A DNA stretch of 64,000 bases from [Enterobacter] lignolyticus SCF1 (GCF_000164865.1 NC_014618.1:3906001-3970000), one strand, 5' to 3'. Shown: positions 44,924 through 57,318, counted from the stretch's first letter. A program made the numbers and translations. The notes: generated from the letters alone by a model not told the origin.

Positions 44924-46789
44924 TTATGCCGACGGTTTACTTTCCGGCTCATCCGCAGGATTTCCGGTATGTTTCCCTTCGTCGGTTCCCTGCCAGCCGT
45001 GACGCTGGATAAGCGACAGATTACTGCGGTCCTCATTGATGATATCGGTTAGCATCGCGCTGGTGCGCTTAAACGCCGCAGCGAAGGAAGCATCATCTTC
45101 TTCGGCGATGTCCACCATCTCTTCCACCATTCTCAGGTTAAAGCGGCGGAACAGGTCGGCGCGCTCGCGCGCTTCGTACGCACCCAGCCCCAGCGCTTCC
45201 AGCGCCATGCGCCCGGACTTCAGCGCGCCTTCGAAGGTTTCACGCTCCGGCGCGTCGATCCCCGCCTGGCGCAGCTGGATGTAATGATCGACATCCCGCG
45301 CCCGGGCGATGATCCGCAGATTCGGGAAATGCGCTTTCGCAAGCTCCGTCAGCTCAAGGTTCGCTTTCGGATCGTCAATGGCGTTGATCAGCACCTCGGC
45401 GTTCGCCGCACCGGCCGACTCCAGCAGGTCGACCCGCGTCGCATCGCCGTAAAACACCTTCATATCAAACTTCCGCAGCGTATCGACATGGTCAGGATCG
45501 TGATCGAGGATAACCATTTTGACGCCGCTGGAAAGCAGCAGTCGCCCGGTTATCTGGCCGAAGCGGCCAAAACCGGCAATGATCACCCGCGGCTGCTCTT
45601 CATCAATCTCATCGGCCTCCCGCTCCTGCTCGCGCCCGGTTTTCTCCAGCCGGGACAGCACCACCAGCAGCAGCGGCGTCGCCGCCATCGACAGCGCGAC
45701 CGCCAGAGTTAATGCTTTCGCCCACTCCGGGTCGAGCACGTTCGCCATCTGCGCGGCGCCAAAAACCACAAAGGCAAACTCACTGCCCTGCCCCAGCAGT
45801 ACGGCGAACCAGCGACGCTGGGCCTTAGGTACACCCAGCGGCCGGGCAATTAGCCACAGCATCAGGGTTTTTATGACCAGGAAGCCGAACAGCAGCACGA
45901 CAATCCGCAGCGGATGCGAAACCAGGGTGCCAAAGTCCACCGACATGCCGACGCCGATAAAAAAGAGCCCCAGCAGCAGCCCCTTGAACGGCTCAATATC
46001 GCTTTCCAGCGCGTGGCGATACTCGGAGCTCGCCAGCAGCACACCGGCCAGAAACGCCCCCATCGCCATCGACAGGCCGACCTCTTCCAGCAACAGCCCA
46101 AAGCCGAAGACCAGAAACAGCGCCACGGCGCTGAACACCTCCCGCAGCCCGGAGCGCGCCACAAAGCGCAGCACCGGTCGGGTCACGTAGCGCCCAAGCA
46201 GCACCACCAGCACCAGCGCGCCCGCCACCTTCAGCGCGGAAAGCAGGAACACGCCGAACGTGGTGGAGGCTCCGCTTGCCGCCAGCAGCGGGATCATCGC
46301 CACCAGCGGGATCGCCGCGATATCCTGGAACAGCAGCACGGCAAACGCGCTGCGCCCCATCTGGGATACCGTCAGGTTACGCTCATTCATCGCCTGCATG
46401 GCGATCGCCGTCGAGGACAGCGCCAGCGTCAGGCCAATCAGCTCCGCCACCTTCCAGTCCAGCCCCAGCAGCATGCAGAAGCCGCCAATCAGCACGCCGC
46501 AGGCCACCATCTGCAGCGCTCCGCCGCCAAAGACCGACACGCGCAGTTTCCACAGCCGCTGCGGGTCAAGCTCCAGCCCAATCACGAACAGCATCAGCAC
46601 CACGCCGATTTCCGCAAAGTGCAGAATAGATTCGGCGTCGGTGACCAGCCGCAGCCCCCAGGGGCCGATAATGCAGCCCGCAATCAGATAGCCGAGCACC
46701 GAACCTAGCCCAAGGCGTACCGCAATGGGGACGATAAGCGCCGCGGAGCCGAGGTAAATCAGCGCCTGAATCAGCGTATGGCTATCCAT
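44924..46789 (-). CDS. kefC: Glutathione-regulated potassium-efflux antiporter KefC
   Basis: CPA2-type potassium/proton antiporter, opened by glutathione adducts to protect against electrophiles. The start at MDSHTLIQALIYLGSAA gives 621 residues (620 in E. coli); the longer open frame upstream is antisense to nothing and lies within kefF. About 12 membrane segments are followed by a cytoplasmic Rossmann KTN/RCK domain (IIAGFGRFGQITGRLL near residue 403). The regulatory loop HALESDIEPF is conserved. Overlaps kefF by 8 bp. Confidence 0.97.
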   Translation of the reverse strand: MDSHTLIQALIYLGSAALIVPIAVRLGLGSVLGYLIAGCIIGPWGLRLVTDAESILHFAEIGVVLMLFVIGLELDPQRLWKLRVSVFGGGALQMVACGVLIGGFCMLLGLDWKVAELIGLTLALSSTAIAMQAMNERNLTVSQMGRSAFAVLLFQDIAAIPLVAMIPLLAASGASTTFGVFLLSALKVAGALVLVVLLGRYVTRPVLRFVARSGLREVFSAVALFLVFGFGLLLEEVGLSMAMGAFLAGVLLASSEYRHALESDIEPFKGLLLGLFFIGVGMSVDFGTLVSHPLRIVVLLFGFLVIKTLMLWLIARPLGVPKAQRRWFAVLLGQGSEFAFVVFGAAQMANVLDPEWAKALTLAVALSMAATPLLLVVLSRLEKTGREQEREADEIDEEQPRVIIAGFGRFGQITGRLLLSSGVKMVILDHDPDHVDTLRKFDMKVFYGDATRVDLLESAGAANAEVLINAIDDPKANLELTELAKAHFPNLRIIARARDVDHYIQLRQAGIDAPERETFEGALKSGRMALEALGLGAYEARERADLFRRFNLRMVEEMVDIAEEDDASFAAAFKRTSAMLTDIINEDRSNLSLIQRHGWQGTDEGKHTGNPADEPESKPSA

Positions 46790-47312
46790 GATGCGCCTCC
46801 TGCCAGTCAAGCAGACGTTGTTTATAGTGCCGGGCCTGCGCCTGCAGCGTTTCATCATCGCAGATGAAGGTGCAGTGCATCGAAAAAGGCGGCAGCCACT
46901 GCAGGCCGCAGTAGAGCGCGGTGGCCTGTAGTGGCTGCGCCAGCACCTCAAAGCCCGGCCAGTTGCCGATAGCGAAATGGTCTTCGCCGCCGCCGGTGGT
47001 GACCGCCCACATCAGGCTTTTACCGTGCAGCGCTTTCCCGTTGTGGCCGTAAGCCCAGCCGTGGGACAGCACTTTGTCTATCCACAGCTTGAGCAGCGGC
47101 GGTACGCTGTACCACTGCATGGGATGCTGCCAGATAACCAGGTCCGCGCGGGTCAGCGCCTCCTGCTCGGCGGTAATATCGATATTAAAATCGGGATAAA
47201 GGTGATAAAGGGAGCGGATTTCGACCCCGTCCATGTCCCTGACCTGCTCAAGCATCCGTTTATTCGCATGTGAATGCTGCGGATAAGGATGCGCATAAAT
47301 TATCAGAATCAT
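46782..47312 (-). CDS. kefF: KefC ancillary quinone oxidoreductase KefF
   Basis: Cytoplasmic flavoprotein required for full KefC activity, with quinone reductase activity. The start at MILIIYAHPYPQHSHANKRM gives 176 residues, exactly the E. coli length; an earlier in-frame ATG 12 codons upstream is not supported by homology. The flavodoxin-like fold motifs WQHPMQWYSVPPLLKLWID and WAVTTGGGEDHF are visible. Overlaps kefC by 8 bp, so both are probably made together. Confidence 0.97.
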   Translation of the reverse strand: MILIIYAHPYPQHSHANKRMLEQVRDMDGVEIRSLYHLYPDFNIDITAEQEALTRADLVIWQHPMQWYSVPPLLKLWIDKVLSHGWAYGHNGKALHGKSLMWAVTTGGGEDHFAIGNWPGFEVLAQPLQATALYCGLQWLPPFSMHCTFICDDETLQAQARHYKQRLLDWQEAHHG

Positions 47313-47407
47313 TGATTGGCCTGTCTTTACGCATATTGCAATCAGCAAGAGTGTAGACAGTTAACTGTTCCGGTTACAATGATAACTGTTATTTATGTAT
47401 CCATCAC

Positions 47408-48712
47408 TTAGGCACTGCGCGGCTCTTTACCAACGGCTTCATTCGCTACGTTTGCATCAAGGTCGCATTTTTTCGGCAGCAGGAAGGTCATGGTTCCGGC
47501 AATCAACAGCGATCCCGCCAGCGCGCAAACCGCAACATTTTGACCATAAAGGTAAATCATTACGCCAACCAAATATGGGCCGCAGAAACCACCGAGATTT
47601 CCTAAACCATTAATCACACCTCGGGCGCTCCCGGCGACTTCGGGCGCCGCAATTCGCCCCGGCATCGACCAGAAGGGACTGGTAGCCGCTTTCAGGAAGA
47701 AGCCACAGATAACCAACGCGATGTAGGCCGCTACCACATGCTCACGCAGTACAACGGATGCGATCAGCGCGGCAGCGAAACAATACAGCGAGAAACGAAC
47801 CCACAGACGACGTTTTCCACTGCGCTCGCAGGACAGTGAAATAACATAAATCCCTGCAAGCGTGGCAACGAAGGGCAGAATCGCCAGGAATCCCACGCTC
47901 GCCATGTTCCCGCCCGTAAGTCCCTTCAGGATGGTCGGCAGCCAAAGCGTATAACCGTAATCGCCTGTCTGGTAGAAGAAATTAAGAACAACCAGTTTCA
48001 TCAGCCCGGGATTACGAAATACATCCTTCACCGGCGCATTGCTCACTGGCGCTTCGGCCAATTTTGCCGCCCGTTCAGCGGCGAGGGTGTTCACCAGATA
48101 GTCCCGTTCAGCCTGGGGCAACCAGCGCGCTTCTTCCGGGCGATCGCTAATCATAAACCACCACACCGCCAGCACCACCAGCGACAGCAGACCTTCGATG
48201 ATAAACAGCCAGCGCCAGTCGAGCGCAGCAATGATGGCGCCCGAAACGGGGGCGGTCAGCATCCCGCCCAGCGGCGCAAACATCATCACAAACGCATTGG
48301 CGCGCCCAAGCTCTTTTTCAGGGAACCAGTTGCTGACCATCGTCAGTACGACGGGCAGCATCCCGCCTTCGGAAACGCCAAGAATAAAACGCAGTACCAG
48401 CAGCTGATATTCATGGGTGACAAACCCGGTAGCCACGGACACGACCGCCCATGCCACCAGAGACCAGGCAATAAAGCGTTTACCGCTGCCATTTACCGCA
48501 ATACGGCCACCTGGTATTTGCAGAAATAAATAACCAATAAAAAATATACCGCTGGCAACACCGGCCATCTGGCTGGTAATACCTAAATCGGCCGTCATCC
48601 CACCGGGTAATGCAAAACTAATATTAACCCGATCCATAAAAGAAATAATACAGGCAATTAATACCGGCGTAATAATACGCAACCAACGGGTGCTGGGAAT
48701 GTTAGCGTTCAT
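47408..48712 (-). CDS. MFS transporter, anion:cation symporter family (probable sugar acid importer)
   Basis: A 434-residue major facilitator protein with about 12 hydrophobic segments. The N-terminal SFMDRVNISFALPGGMTADL and FLQIPGGRIA segments and the FILGVSEGGMLPVVLTMVSN stretch are typical of the ACS subfamily that imports organic anions such as glucarate, galactonate and ketogluconate. The neighbours (2-hydroxyacid dehydrogenase, IdnR-like regulator, IdnO- and IdnK-like enzymes) point to a gluconate or ketogluconate substrate; this is inference. It lies 73 bp after the dehydrogenase gene on the same strand, so an operon is likely. No counterpart sits here in E. coli K-12. Confidence 0.85.
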   Translation of the reverse strand: MNANIPSTRWLRIITPVLIACIISFMDRVNISFALPGGMTADLGITSQMAGVASGIFFIGYLFLQIPGGRIAVNGSGKRFIAWSLVAWAVVSVATGFVTHEYQLLVLRFILGVSEGGMLPVVLTMVSNWFPEKELGRANAFVMMFAPLGGMLTAPVSGAIIAALDWRWLFIIEGLLSLVVLAVWWFMISDRPEEARWLPQAERDYLVNTLAAERAAKLAEAPVSNAPVKDVFRNPGLMKLVVLNFFYQTGDYGYTLWLPTILKGLTGGNMASVGFLAILPFVATLAGIYVISLSCERSGKRRLWVRFSLYCFAAALIASVVLREHVVAAYIALVICGFFLKAATSPFWSMPGRIAAPEVAGSARGVINGLGNLGGFCGPYLVGVMIYLYGQNVAVCALAGSLLIAGTMTFLLPKKCDLDANVANEAVGKEPRSA

Positions 48713-48785
48713 ATTTCGTACTCTCTATGCAGAGGTTATTGTTGTCATTACATGAGAACCAGGTACAGAGATAAAACGTGAAGTA

Positions 48786-49733
48786 TTAATTAATCGCGCC
48801 AGGTAATTTTGCACCTGCAAAATAAGCCGCAACGTTGGCATAGACCACGTCACTCATTTTTTTGCGGGTTTCATGGGTGGCGCTGGCGACGTGCGGTTGC
48901 AACACCACATTCTCAAGCGCTACCAGTTCAGCCGGAACATGCGGCTCATCGTCAAAAACATCCAGACCCGCCCCGGCGATAACGCCGTTTTGTAACGCCA
49001 GAATAAGCGCCTGTTGATCCACCAGCGAACCACGGGCAATGTTGATGAGCCATGCGTGAGCCGGCATCGCTTTAAATACGGATGCGTCTATAATCCCCCG
49101 ATTGGCCTCGCCACCGGATGCGGCGATCACCAGGAAGTCGCTCTGATGCGCCAGGGTATGCAGGTCCGCGCACCACTGATACCCAAGCCCCTCAACAGGC
49201 TTACGGTCGTGGTACAGCACCTGCATATCAAAACCCGCGGCGCGGCGGGCAATGGCCTGGCCGATATTGCCCATCCCCAGCAGACCAATCCGTTTGCCGC
49301 TCACCTGGGTTGCCAGCGGCAGGCCACCGTTAAGCCAGCGCCCTTCCCTCACGAAACGATCCCCCTGACACAGCTGGCGCGCCCCGCAGAGCAGCAGCCC
49401 CATAGCCAGATCGGCCACATCATTGGTTAACACGCCAGAGGTTATCGAGACGGCAATCTGGCGGGAGCGCGCATAGTCCAGATCCACCGCATCGGTCCCC
49501 ACGCCAAAGATAGCCACCAGCCCCACATGCGGCAGCAGCTCCAGCACGCTGTTCTGTACCCCCACGTCACCCCGCGTGACCACCGCGGCAATGTTCTCAC
49601 CCTGTTCACGCAGAAACGCGATGGGATCATCCTGTTCATACAGGCGAAACAGCGGGAAGTCAGCGGCAAGCCGGGCTTGCAGGCTGTCTATAACGGGAGC
49701 CACCAGAAGGACGGCGCGGGAAAGTGTATTCAT
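48786..49733 (-). CDS. D-isomer-specific 2-hydroxyacid dehydrogenase (probable 2-ketogluconate reductase)
   Basis: Start chosen at MNTLSRAVLLVAP because AGGTGA lies just upstream; this gives 315 residues, normal for the family. The catalytic triad is complete: Arg234 in IARGSLVD, Glu263 in DDEPHVP and His281 in QPHVASATHETR. The NAD(P) motif GMGNIG is at 153-158 and VGTDAVDLD near residue 78 is the usual substrate loop. The family includes glyoxylate/hydroxypyruvate reductases and 2-ketogluconate reductases. The gluconate-type enzymes beside it favour 2-ketogluconate, but glyoxylate or hydroxypyruvate cannot be excluded. Confidence 0.87.
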   Translation of the reverse strand: MNTLSRAVLLVAPVIDSLQARLAADFPLFRLYEQDDPIAFLREQGENIAAVVTRGDVGVQNSVLELLPHVGLVAIFGVGTDAVDLDYARSRQIAVSITSGVLTNDVADLAMGLLLCGARQLCQGDRFVREGRWLNGGLPLATQVSGKRIGLLGMGNIGQAIARRAAGFDMQVLYHDRKPVEGLGYQWCADLHTLAHQSDFLVIAASGGEANRGIIDASVFKAMPAHAWLINIARGSLVDQQALILALQNGVIAGAGLDVFDDEPHVPAELVALENVVLQPHVASATHETRKKMSDVVYANVAAYFAGAKLPGAIN

Positions 49734-49866
49734 GGGATCACCTGTTTGAAGTTCATGACGACTGTGGCCACTATCAAACGGGTTTTCAGGAGGTTTTTTT
49801 GCGATCTTCGTCACGCTGAATCGTGTTAAAAAGCGCTGTTACAGCCTCCGTGATCGGTAAGACAAA

Positions 49867-50859
49867 TCAGATGGTTTCGCCCATCGACAGGCGGTAGTGC
49901 AGGTCGACCTTCTCGATAGTGGGTAGCCCTTTGATTTTCTTGATCAGGATTTCAGTGGCGACCTTGCCCATTTCAGCGCGTGGCGTCAGTACGCTTGCCA
50001 GGCGCGGGGAGACAACCTGGCCTATCTCCAGCCCGTGAAAACCGGCGATCGCCAGCGTCTGCGGAACGCGAATACCTGAAGCCAGACACTCCTGTAACAC
50101 GCCAACGGCGAGGTCGTCGTTGGTACACAGAATGCCGTCCATATCGGCGTACATCTGGCGCCCCAGCGTCATCATGCCCGTACCGATGGAGACGGACGAA
50201 ACCTTGTTGGGAGCGATGCGCCCTACCGTCAGGCCTGCCGCTTCCATCGCCTGACAATACCCCGCATAGCGCTGCTCATCACGGACGTCCGACATCGAAC
50301 CAAAATAGACGATGTGCCGTTTTCCGCTTGCCAGCAGCATGTTGGTCATATCCAGGCCGGCTTTGAAATTGTCAAAACCCACGTTAATACGCCCGGGGTT
50401 GTCCGACAGGCCCATCACTTCCGCAACGGGGATTTTCGCGGCGTTGAGGTACTTTTCTGCCCGCAGGGTATGCACCGATTCGGTCAGCAGCAGGCCTTTG
50501 ACATTAAACGCCAGCACTGCCGCAATCTGCTCCTCTTCACGCAGGCGGTCGTAGTCGTAGTTCACCACCAGCGTCTGATAGCCGTGGGCAGCCGTGACCG
50601 ACTCAATACCGGCTAACAGATCGGCAAATATTTGATTATGAAAAGAAGGAATGAGTACACCAATGCGCGGCACCACGGTACTGCTCATGGCGGGGTTATC
50701 CGGGTCAGGCTCGTAGCCAATTTCGGCAATCACGCTGGCAATACGCTCAGCGGTTTCGGGTTTCACTTTATCCGGCGTGCGTAAATAGCGGCTAACGGTC
50801 ATCTTCGTTACGCCAGCCAGCTCAGCAATATCATTAAGCGTAATACGTTGTGCCTTCAT
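49867..50859 (-). CDS. LacI-family regulator, IdnR/GntR-like
   Basis: A 330-residue LacI-type regulator. The helix-turn-helix ITLNDIAELAGVTKMTVSRY and hinge are followed by an effector domain with LIPSFHNQIFADLLAGIESV, CTNDDLAVGVLQECL and IAGFHGLEIG, all close to E. coli IdnR and GntR, which respond to gluconate derivatives. It lies between the dehydrogenase/transporter pair (same strand, 133-bp gap) and the divergent idnO-like operon, and probably controls both. The effector is presumably a ketogluconate or 6-phosphogluconate. Confidence 0.9.
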   Translation of the reverse strand: MKAQRITLNDIAELAGVTKMTVSRYLRTPDKVKPETAERIASVIAEIGYEPDPDNPAMSSTVVPRIGVLIPSFHNQIFADLLAGIESVTAAHGYQTLVVNYDYDRLREEEQIAAVLAFNVKGLLLTESVHTLRAEKYLNAAKIPVAEVMGLSDNPGRINVGFDNFKAGLDMTNMLLASGKRHIVYFGSMSDVRDEQRYAGYCQAMEAAGLTVGRIAPNKVSSVSIGTGMMTLGRQMYADMDGILCTNDDLAVGVLQECLASGIRVPQTLAIAGFHGLEIGQVVSPRLASVLTPRAEMGKVATEILIKKIKGLPTIEKVDLHYRLSMGETI

Positions 50860-51011
50860 CAGTTAACCCGCCAATAACCGCTACCACATCAGGCCATTAT
50901 GCCTGCCAGCGCAGGAAAAGAGAATCGCGCGACGCCGCTATCCCCCTCTGCTGGCGCGGGATTTACCGCCCCGTCTCACGTTTAACGTAACCCCTTTTCG
51001 TAACACGATTT

Positions 51012-51031
51012 GAAGTGATCCTCATCACAGT
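51012..51031 (+). promoter_or_regulatory. CRP site in the regulator/idnO divergent region
   Basis: AAGTGATCCTCATCACAG contains GTGA-N6-TCAC, a strong match to the CRP consensus, about 75 bp upstream of the idnO-like start. Together with the local regulator it suggests catabolite control of the sugar-acid genes. Confidence 0.72.
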
Positions 51032-51103
51032 TTCACCAGCCGAAAATCCGTGAGATAGAGCCCACAACGTTTTCCGTTTTCAGCCGTTAATCAGGATATC
51101 AAG

Positions 51104-51868
51104 ATGAAAGATCTTTTCAGCTTACAAGGTAAACGCATTTTAATTACAGGCGCAGGTCAGGGCATTGGTTTTGTGATGGCTCAGGGTCTGGCGCAATATG
51201 GCGCGGAAATTATCATTAATGATATTTCTGAAACCCGGGCGCACGATGCGGTCATGAAATTACGCGATGAAGGCGCGACGGCCTATCCTGCCGTATTTAA
51301 TGTCACGGATGCTGACAGCGTAGAAAATGCAATTAGCCAGATTGAAAACGAAACAGGCGCCATCGACGTATTATTTAATAACGCCGGTATTCAGCGCCGC
51401 CATCCTTTTACCGAATTCCCGGTTCAGGAATGGAATGACGTTATTTCCGTGAATCAGACGGCGGTATTTTTAGTGTCGCAGGCCGTTGCCAAACGGATGA
51501 TCACCCGCCAGCAGGGTAAAATCGTCAACATTTGCTCCATGCAAAGCGAGCTGGGCCGCGACACTATCACCCCTTATGCCGCCGCCAAAGGCGCTGTCAA
51601 AATGCTGACGCGCGGAATGTGCGTTGAGCTGGCGCGCCATAACATTCAGGTTAACGGTATCGCGCCAGGCTACTTCAAAACGGCAATGACGCAGACGCTG
51701 GTCGACGATAAAGCCTTTACCGACTGGCTGTGCAAACGCACGCCGGCGGCGCGCTGGGGCGACCCGCAGGAGCTGGTCGGCGCGGCGGTGTTTCTCTCTT
51801 CCAGTGCGTCCAACTTCGTCAACGGGCATCTGTTGTTCGTGGATGGCGGCATGTTGGTGGCAGTGTGA
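51104..51868 (+). CDS. idnO: 5-keto-D-gluconate 5-reductase (IdnO-like SDR)
   Basis: Short-chain dehydrogenase reducing 5-ketogluconate to D-gluconate with NADPH. Its 254 residues equal E. coli IdnO and long stretches are identical (NNAGIQRRHPFTEFP; CSMQSELGRDTITPYAAAKG; VNGHLLFVDGGMLVAV). The cofactor motif GAGQGIG is near residue 16, and the SDR triad serine, tyrosine and lysine lie near 146, 160 and 164. First gene of a three-gene operon with the gluconokinase (13-bp gap) and the YhcH-like gene. Confidence 0.93.
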   Translation: MKDLFSLQGKRILITGAGQGIGFVMAQGLAQYGAEIIINDISETRAHDAVMKLRDEGATAYPAVFNVTDADSVENAISQIENETGAIDVLFNNAGIQRRHPFTEFPVQEWNDVISVNQTAVFLVSQAVAKRMITRQQGKIVNICSMQSELGRDTITPYAAAKGAVKMLTRGMCVELARHNIQVNGIAPGYFKTAMTQTLVDDKAFTDWLCKRTPAARWGDPQELVGAAVFLSSSASNFVNGHLLFVDGGMLVAV

Positions 51869-51881
51869 CTCAGGAGGCGCT

Positions 51882-52412
51882 ATGACAGGGCAATGTATCA
51901 TCCTGATGGGCGTATCGGGCACCGGGAAAACAACGGTCGGACACGCCATCGCGCAGCAGATAGGGGCTAAATTCATCGATGGCGATGACCTTCACCCCCG
52001 GCAGAATATTGTCAAAATGGCCGCCAGCCAGCCGCTTGATGATAACGATCGCCAGCCGTGGCTGGAGCGTATCGCCGACGTCATTTTTAGCCTTGAGCAG
52101 AAGAATGAATCCGGCGTGCTGGTCTGTTCGGCGCTCAAAAAACGCTATCGCGACCAGCTGCGCAAAGGAAGCAACCAGGTTCGCTTTCTGTGGCTGACGG
52201 GAGATTACGACTGCATTCTGGCCCGAATGCAGCAGCGTAAAGGGCATTTTATGCCAGAGGCGTTACTGCGCAGCCAGTTTGCCGCGCTGGAAGCCCCCGA
52301 CAGCAGCGAAACCGATATAGTCGCTATTGATATCGCCCCGACGGTGGCGCAGATCGTGGCGAACGCCTTAACGTTACTCGAACAAGCGCACTCCAGGGAG
52401 GTGCTGGCATGA
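51882..52412 (+). CDS. idnK: Gluconokinase (IdnK/GntK family)
   Basis: Phosphorylates D-gluconate to 6-phosphogluconate. The start at MTGQCIILMGVSGTGKTT gives 176 residues, the usual length; the frame is open upstream but that part lies in idnO. P-loop GVSGTGKT at residues 10-17, FIDGDDLHPRQNIVKM substrate region, and VCSALKKRYRDQLR are family hallmarks. FLWLTGDYDCILARMQQRKG resembles IdnK more than GntK. A GGAGG site precedes the ATG, and its stop overlaps the next gene by 4 bp. Confidence 0.93.
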   Translation: MTGQCIILMGVSGTGKTTVGHAIAQQIGAKFIDGDDLHPRQNIVKMAASQPLDDNDRQPWLERIADVIFSLEQKNESGVLVCSALKKRYRDQLRKGSNQVRFLWLTGDYDCILARMQQRKGHFMPEALLRSQFAALEAPDSSETDIVAIDIAPTVAQIVANALTLLEQAHSREVLA

Positions 52413-52876
52413 TTATCGATACCCTGGCCACAGCCGCTAAAAATGCACTCTATCCGCCGGTTATCCGTACCGCGTTACAGGCGGTTATCGCCCAGGAGCC
52501 GCTCAGCCTGCCTTGCGGTAAATATACCGTTGATGGCGATAATCTCTTTTTTACCGTCGTCGAAGGCGAAACGCGCCCTCTGACCGAACAGCGCCCGGAG
52601 TATCATCGTCAATATATTGATATTCATATCGTTTTGGTGGGAGAGGAAGTTATTGGCGCAGGAAATAAGGGGCTGACCATCGCGCCGGATGGGCCGTTTA
52701 ACGCGGCTCACGACATTGGTTTTTGCGAACACATCAGCAGCGAAACGCTGATCCACCTTCATCCCTTTGAGCTGGCTATCCTGTTCCCTGGCGAGTTACA
52801 CCGTCCGATGAGCACCCTTGATGCTGGCGCACCGCTGCGCAAGATTGTCGTCAAAATCAATAACGACCTGCTCTAG
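52409..52876 (+). CDS. YhcH/YjgK/YiaL-family protein (DUF386, TabA-like)
   Basis: A 155-residue cupin-like protein. Family members (EbgC, YiaL, YhcH, TabA) are found in sugar and sialic acid operons and are suspected sugar mutarotases or isomerases. Visible features are EYHRQYIDIHIVLVGEE near residue 70 and FELAILFPGELHRPM near residue 125, whose histidines probably bind a metal. Its ATG overlaps the gluconokinase stop (ATGA), implying coupled translation and a role in the same pathway. Exact substrate unknown. Confidence 0.85.
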   Translation: MIIDTLATAAKNALYPPVIRTALQAVIAQEPLSLPCGKYTVDGDNLFFTVVEGETRPLTEQRPEYHRQYIDIHIVLVGEEVIGAGNKGLTIAPDGPFNAAHDIGFCEHISSETLIHLHPFELAILFPGELHRPMSTLDAGAPLRKIVVKINNDLL

Positions 52877-52882
52877 ATAATA

Positions 52883-52908
52883 ACGCAGGCCCGGAACCGG
52901 GCCTGCGT
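52883..52908. terminator. Bidirectional terminator between the YhcH-like gene and carB
   Basis: An 11- to 12-bp perfect stem (ACGCAGGCCCGG with CCGGGCCTGCGT) closes on a tight GAAC loop between two converging genes. Read toward carB it ends in TATTATCT; read the other way there is no T-run. Confidence 0.8.
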
Positions 52909-52916
52909 GAAGAGGC

Positions 52917-56141
<3,225 letters not shown>

Positions 56142-56159
56142 TATCTTCTCAGCTCCTGA

Positions 56160-57308
56160 TTATTTAGCGGTCTTACGGTATTGCTCGATAAGTTCGATGA
56201 AGTGATCGAACAGCGGTGCGGCATCGTGCGGGCCTGGGCTGGCTTCCGGGTGTCCCTGGAAGCTGAAGGCGGGCTTATCGGTGCGATGAATACCCTGCAG
56301 GGTGCCATCGAACAGTGATTTGTGCGTCACGCGCAGGTTAGCCGGCATGGAGGCCTCATCGACCGCGAAGCCGTGGTTCTGCGCCGTAATCATCACCGTG
56401 TTGTTGTCGATATCTTTCACCGGGTGGTTGCCGCCGTGGTGGCCGAACTTCATCTTGACGGTGTTCGCGCCGCTCGCCAGCGCCAGCAGCTGATGGCCGA
56501 GGCAGATGCCAAAAACCGGGATATCGGTTTCAAGGAATGTCTGAATCGCGTCGATCGCGTAATCGCACGGCGCCGGGTCGCCCGGGCCGTTGGAGAGGAA
56601 GATACCGTCCGGGTTCATCTTCAGCACGTCTTCAGCGGAGGTCTTCGCCGGAACCACCGTCAGGCGGCAGCCGCGGTCCACCAGCATACGCAGGATATTG
56701 CGCTTGGCGCCGAAATCGTAGGCCACCACGTGGAACGGCAGTTCGTCCTCTTTCTTCGCTTCCGGCAGATCGCCCGCCAGCGTCCAGCTCCCCTGCGTCC
56801 AGCTATAGGTTTCGGCGGTGGTCACTTCTTTTGCCAGATCCATACCGTTCAGGCCCGGGAAGGCTTTCGCTTTTTCCAGCGCCAGCGCTGCGTCCAGGTT
56901 ATCGCCGGCAATGATGCAGCCGTTCTGGGCGCCCTTCTCACGCAGCAGGCGCGTCAGCTTACGGGTATCGATATCGGCAATCGCCACGATGTTATGGCGT
57001 TTGAGGTAAGAAGAGAGGTCTTCGGTATTGCGGAAGTTGCTGGCGATAAGCGGCAGGTCACGAATGACGAGGCCTTGCGCATGTACCTGGGAGGATTCTT
57101 CATCAGCGGCGTTGGTGCCGACATTACCGATATGAGGATAAGTAAGAGTGACGATTTGGCGGGAATAGGAAGGATCAGTGAGGATTTCTTGATAACCGGT
57201 CATTGAAGTATTGAAAACGACTTCCCCAACCGCCGAACCTGTTGCCCCTATGGCCCGACCGTGAAACTGGGTTCCGTCTTCCAGAACCAATAGCGCTGAC
57301 TTAATCAA
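56160..57308 (-). CDS. carA: Carbamoyl-phosphate synthase small subunit (glutamine amidotransferase)
   Basis: Hydrolyses glutamine and channels ammonia to CarB. The start is taken as TTG at 57308, placed 4-6 nt after GGAGGGTG, giving 382 residues as in E. coli, where carA also begins with UUG. A GTG nine codons upstream would put the ribosome-binding site inside the gene. The class I amidotransferase triad is visible: the cysteine in FGICLGHQLLA near residue 269, and the histidine and glutamate in FQGHPEASPG near 353-355. Confidence 0.97.
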   Translation of the reverse strand: MIKSALLVLEDGTQFHGRAIGATGSAVGEVVFNTSMTGYQEILTDPSYSRQIVTLTYPHIGNVGTNAADEESSQVHAQGLVIRDLPLIASNFRNTEDLSSYLKRHNIVAIADIDTRKLTRLLREKGAQNGCIIAGDNLDAALALEKAKAFPGLNGMDLAKEVTTAETYSWTQGSWTLAGDLPEAKKEDELPFHVVAYDFGAKRNILRMLVDRGCRLTVVPAKTSAEDVLKMNPDGIFLSNGPGDPAPCDYAIDAIQTFLETDIPVFGICLGHQLLALASGANTVKMKFGHHGGNHPVKDIDNNTVMITAQNHGFAVDEASMPANLRVTHKSLFDGTLQGIHRTDKPAFSFQGHPEASPGPHDAAPLFDHFIELIEQYRKTAK

Positions 57309-57318
57309 AACACCCTCC

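Noticed and set aside
49835..49845. 11-bp palindrome GCTGTTACAGC between the IdnR-like regulator and the dehydrogenase gene
   Set aside because: Short palindromes of this size are expected by chance and no second copy was seen in the divergent promoter.
50986..51004. CGTAAC repeated 13 bp apart upstream of idnO
   Set aside because: Could be part of an IdnR/GntR operator, but it is a direct repeat rather than the palindrome such regulators bind; evidence too thin.
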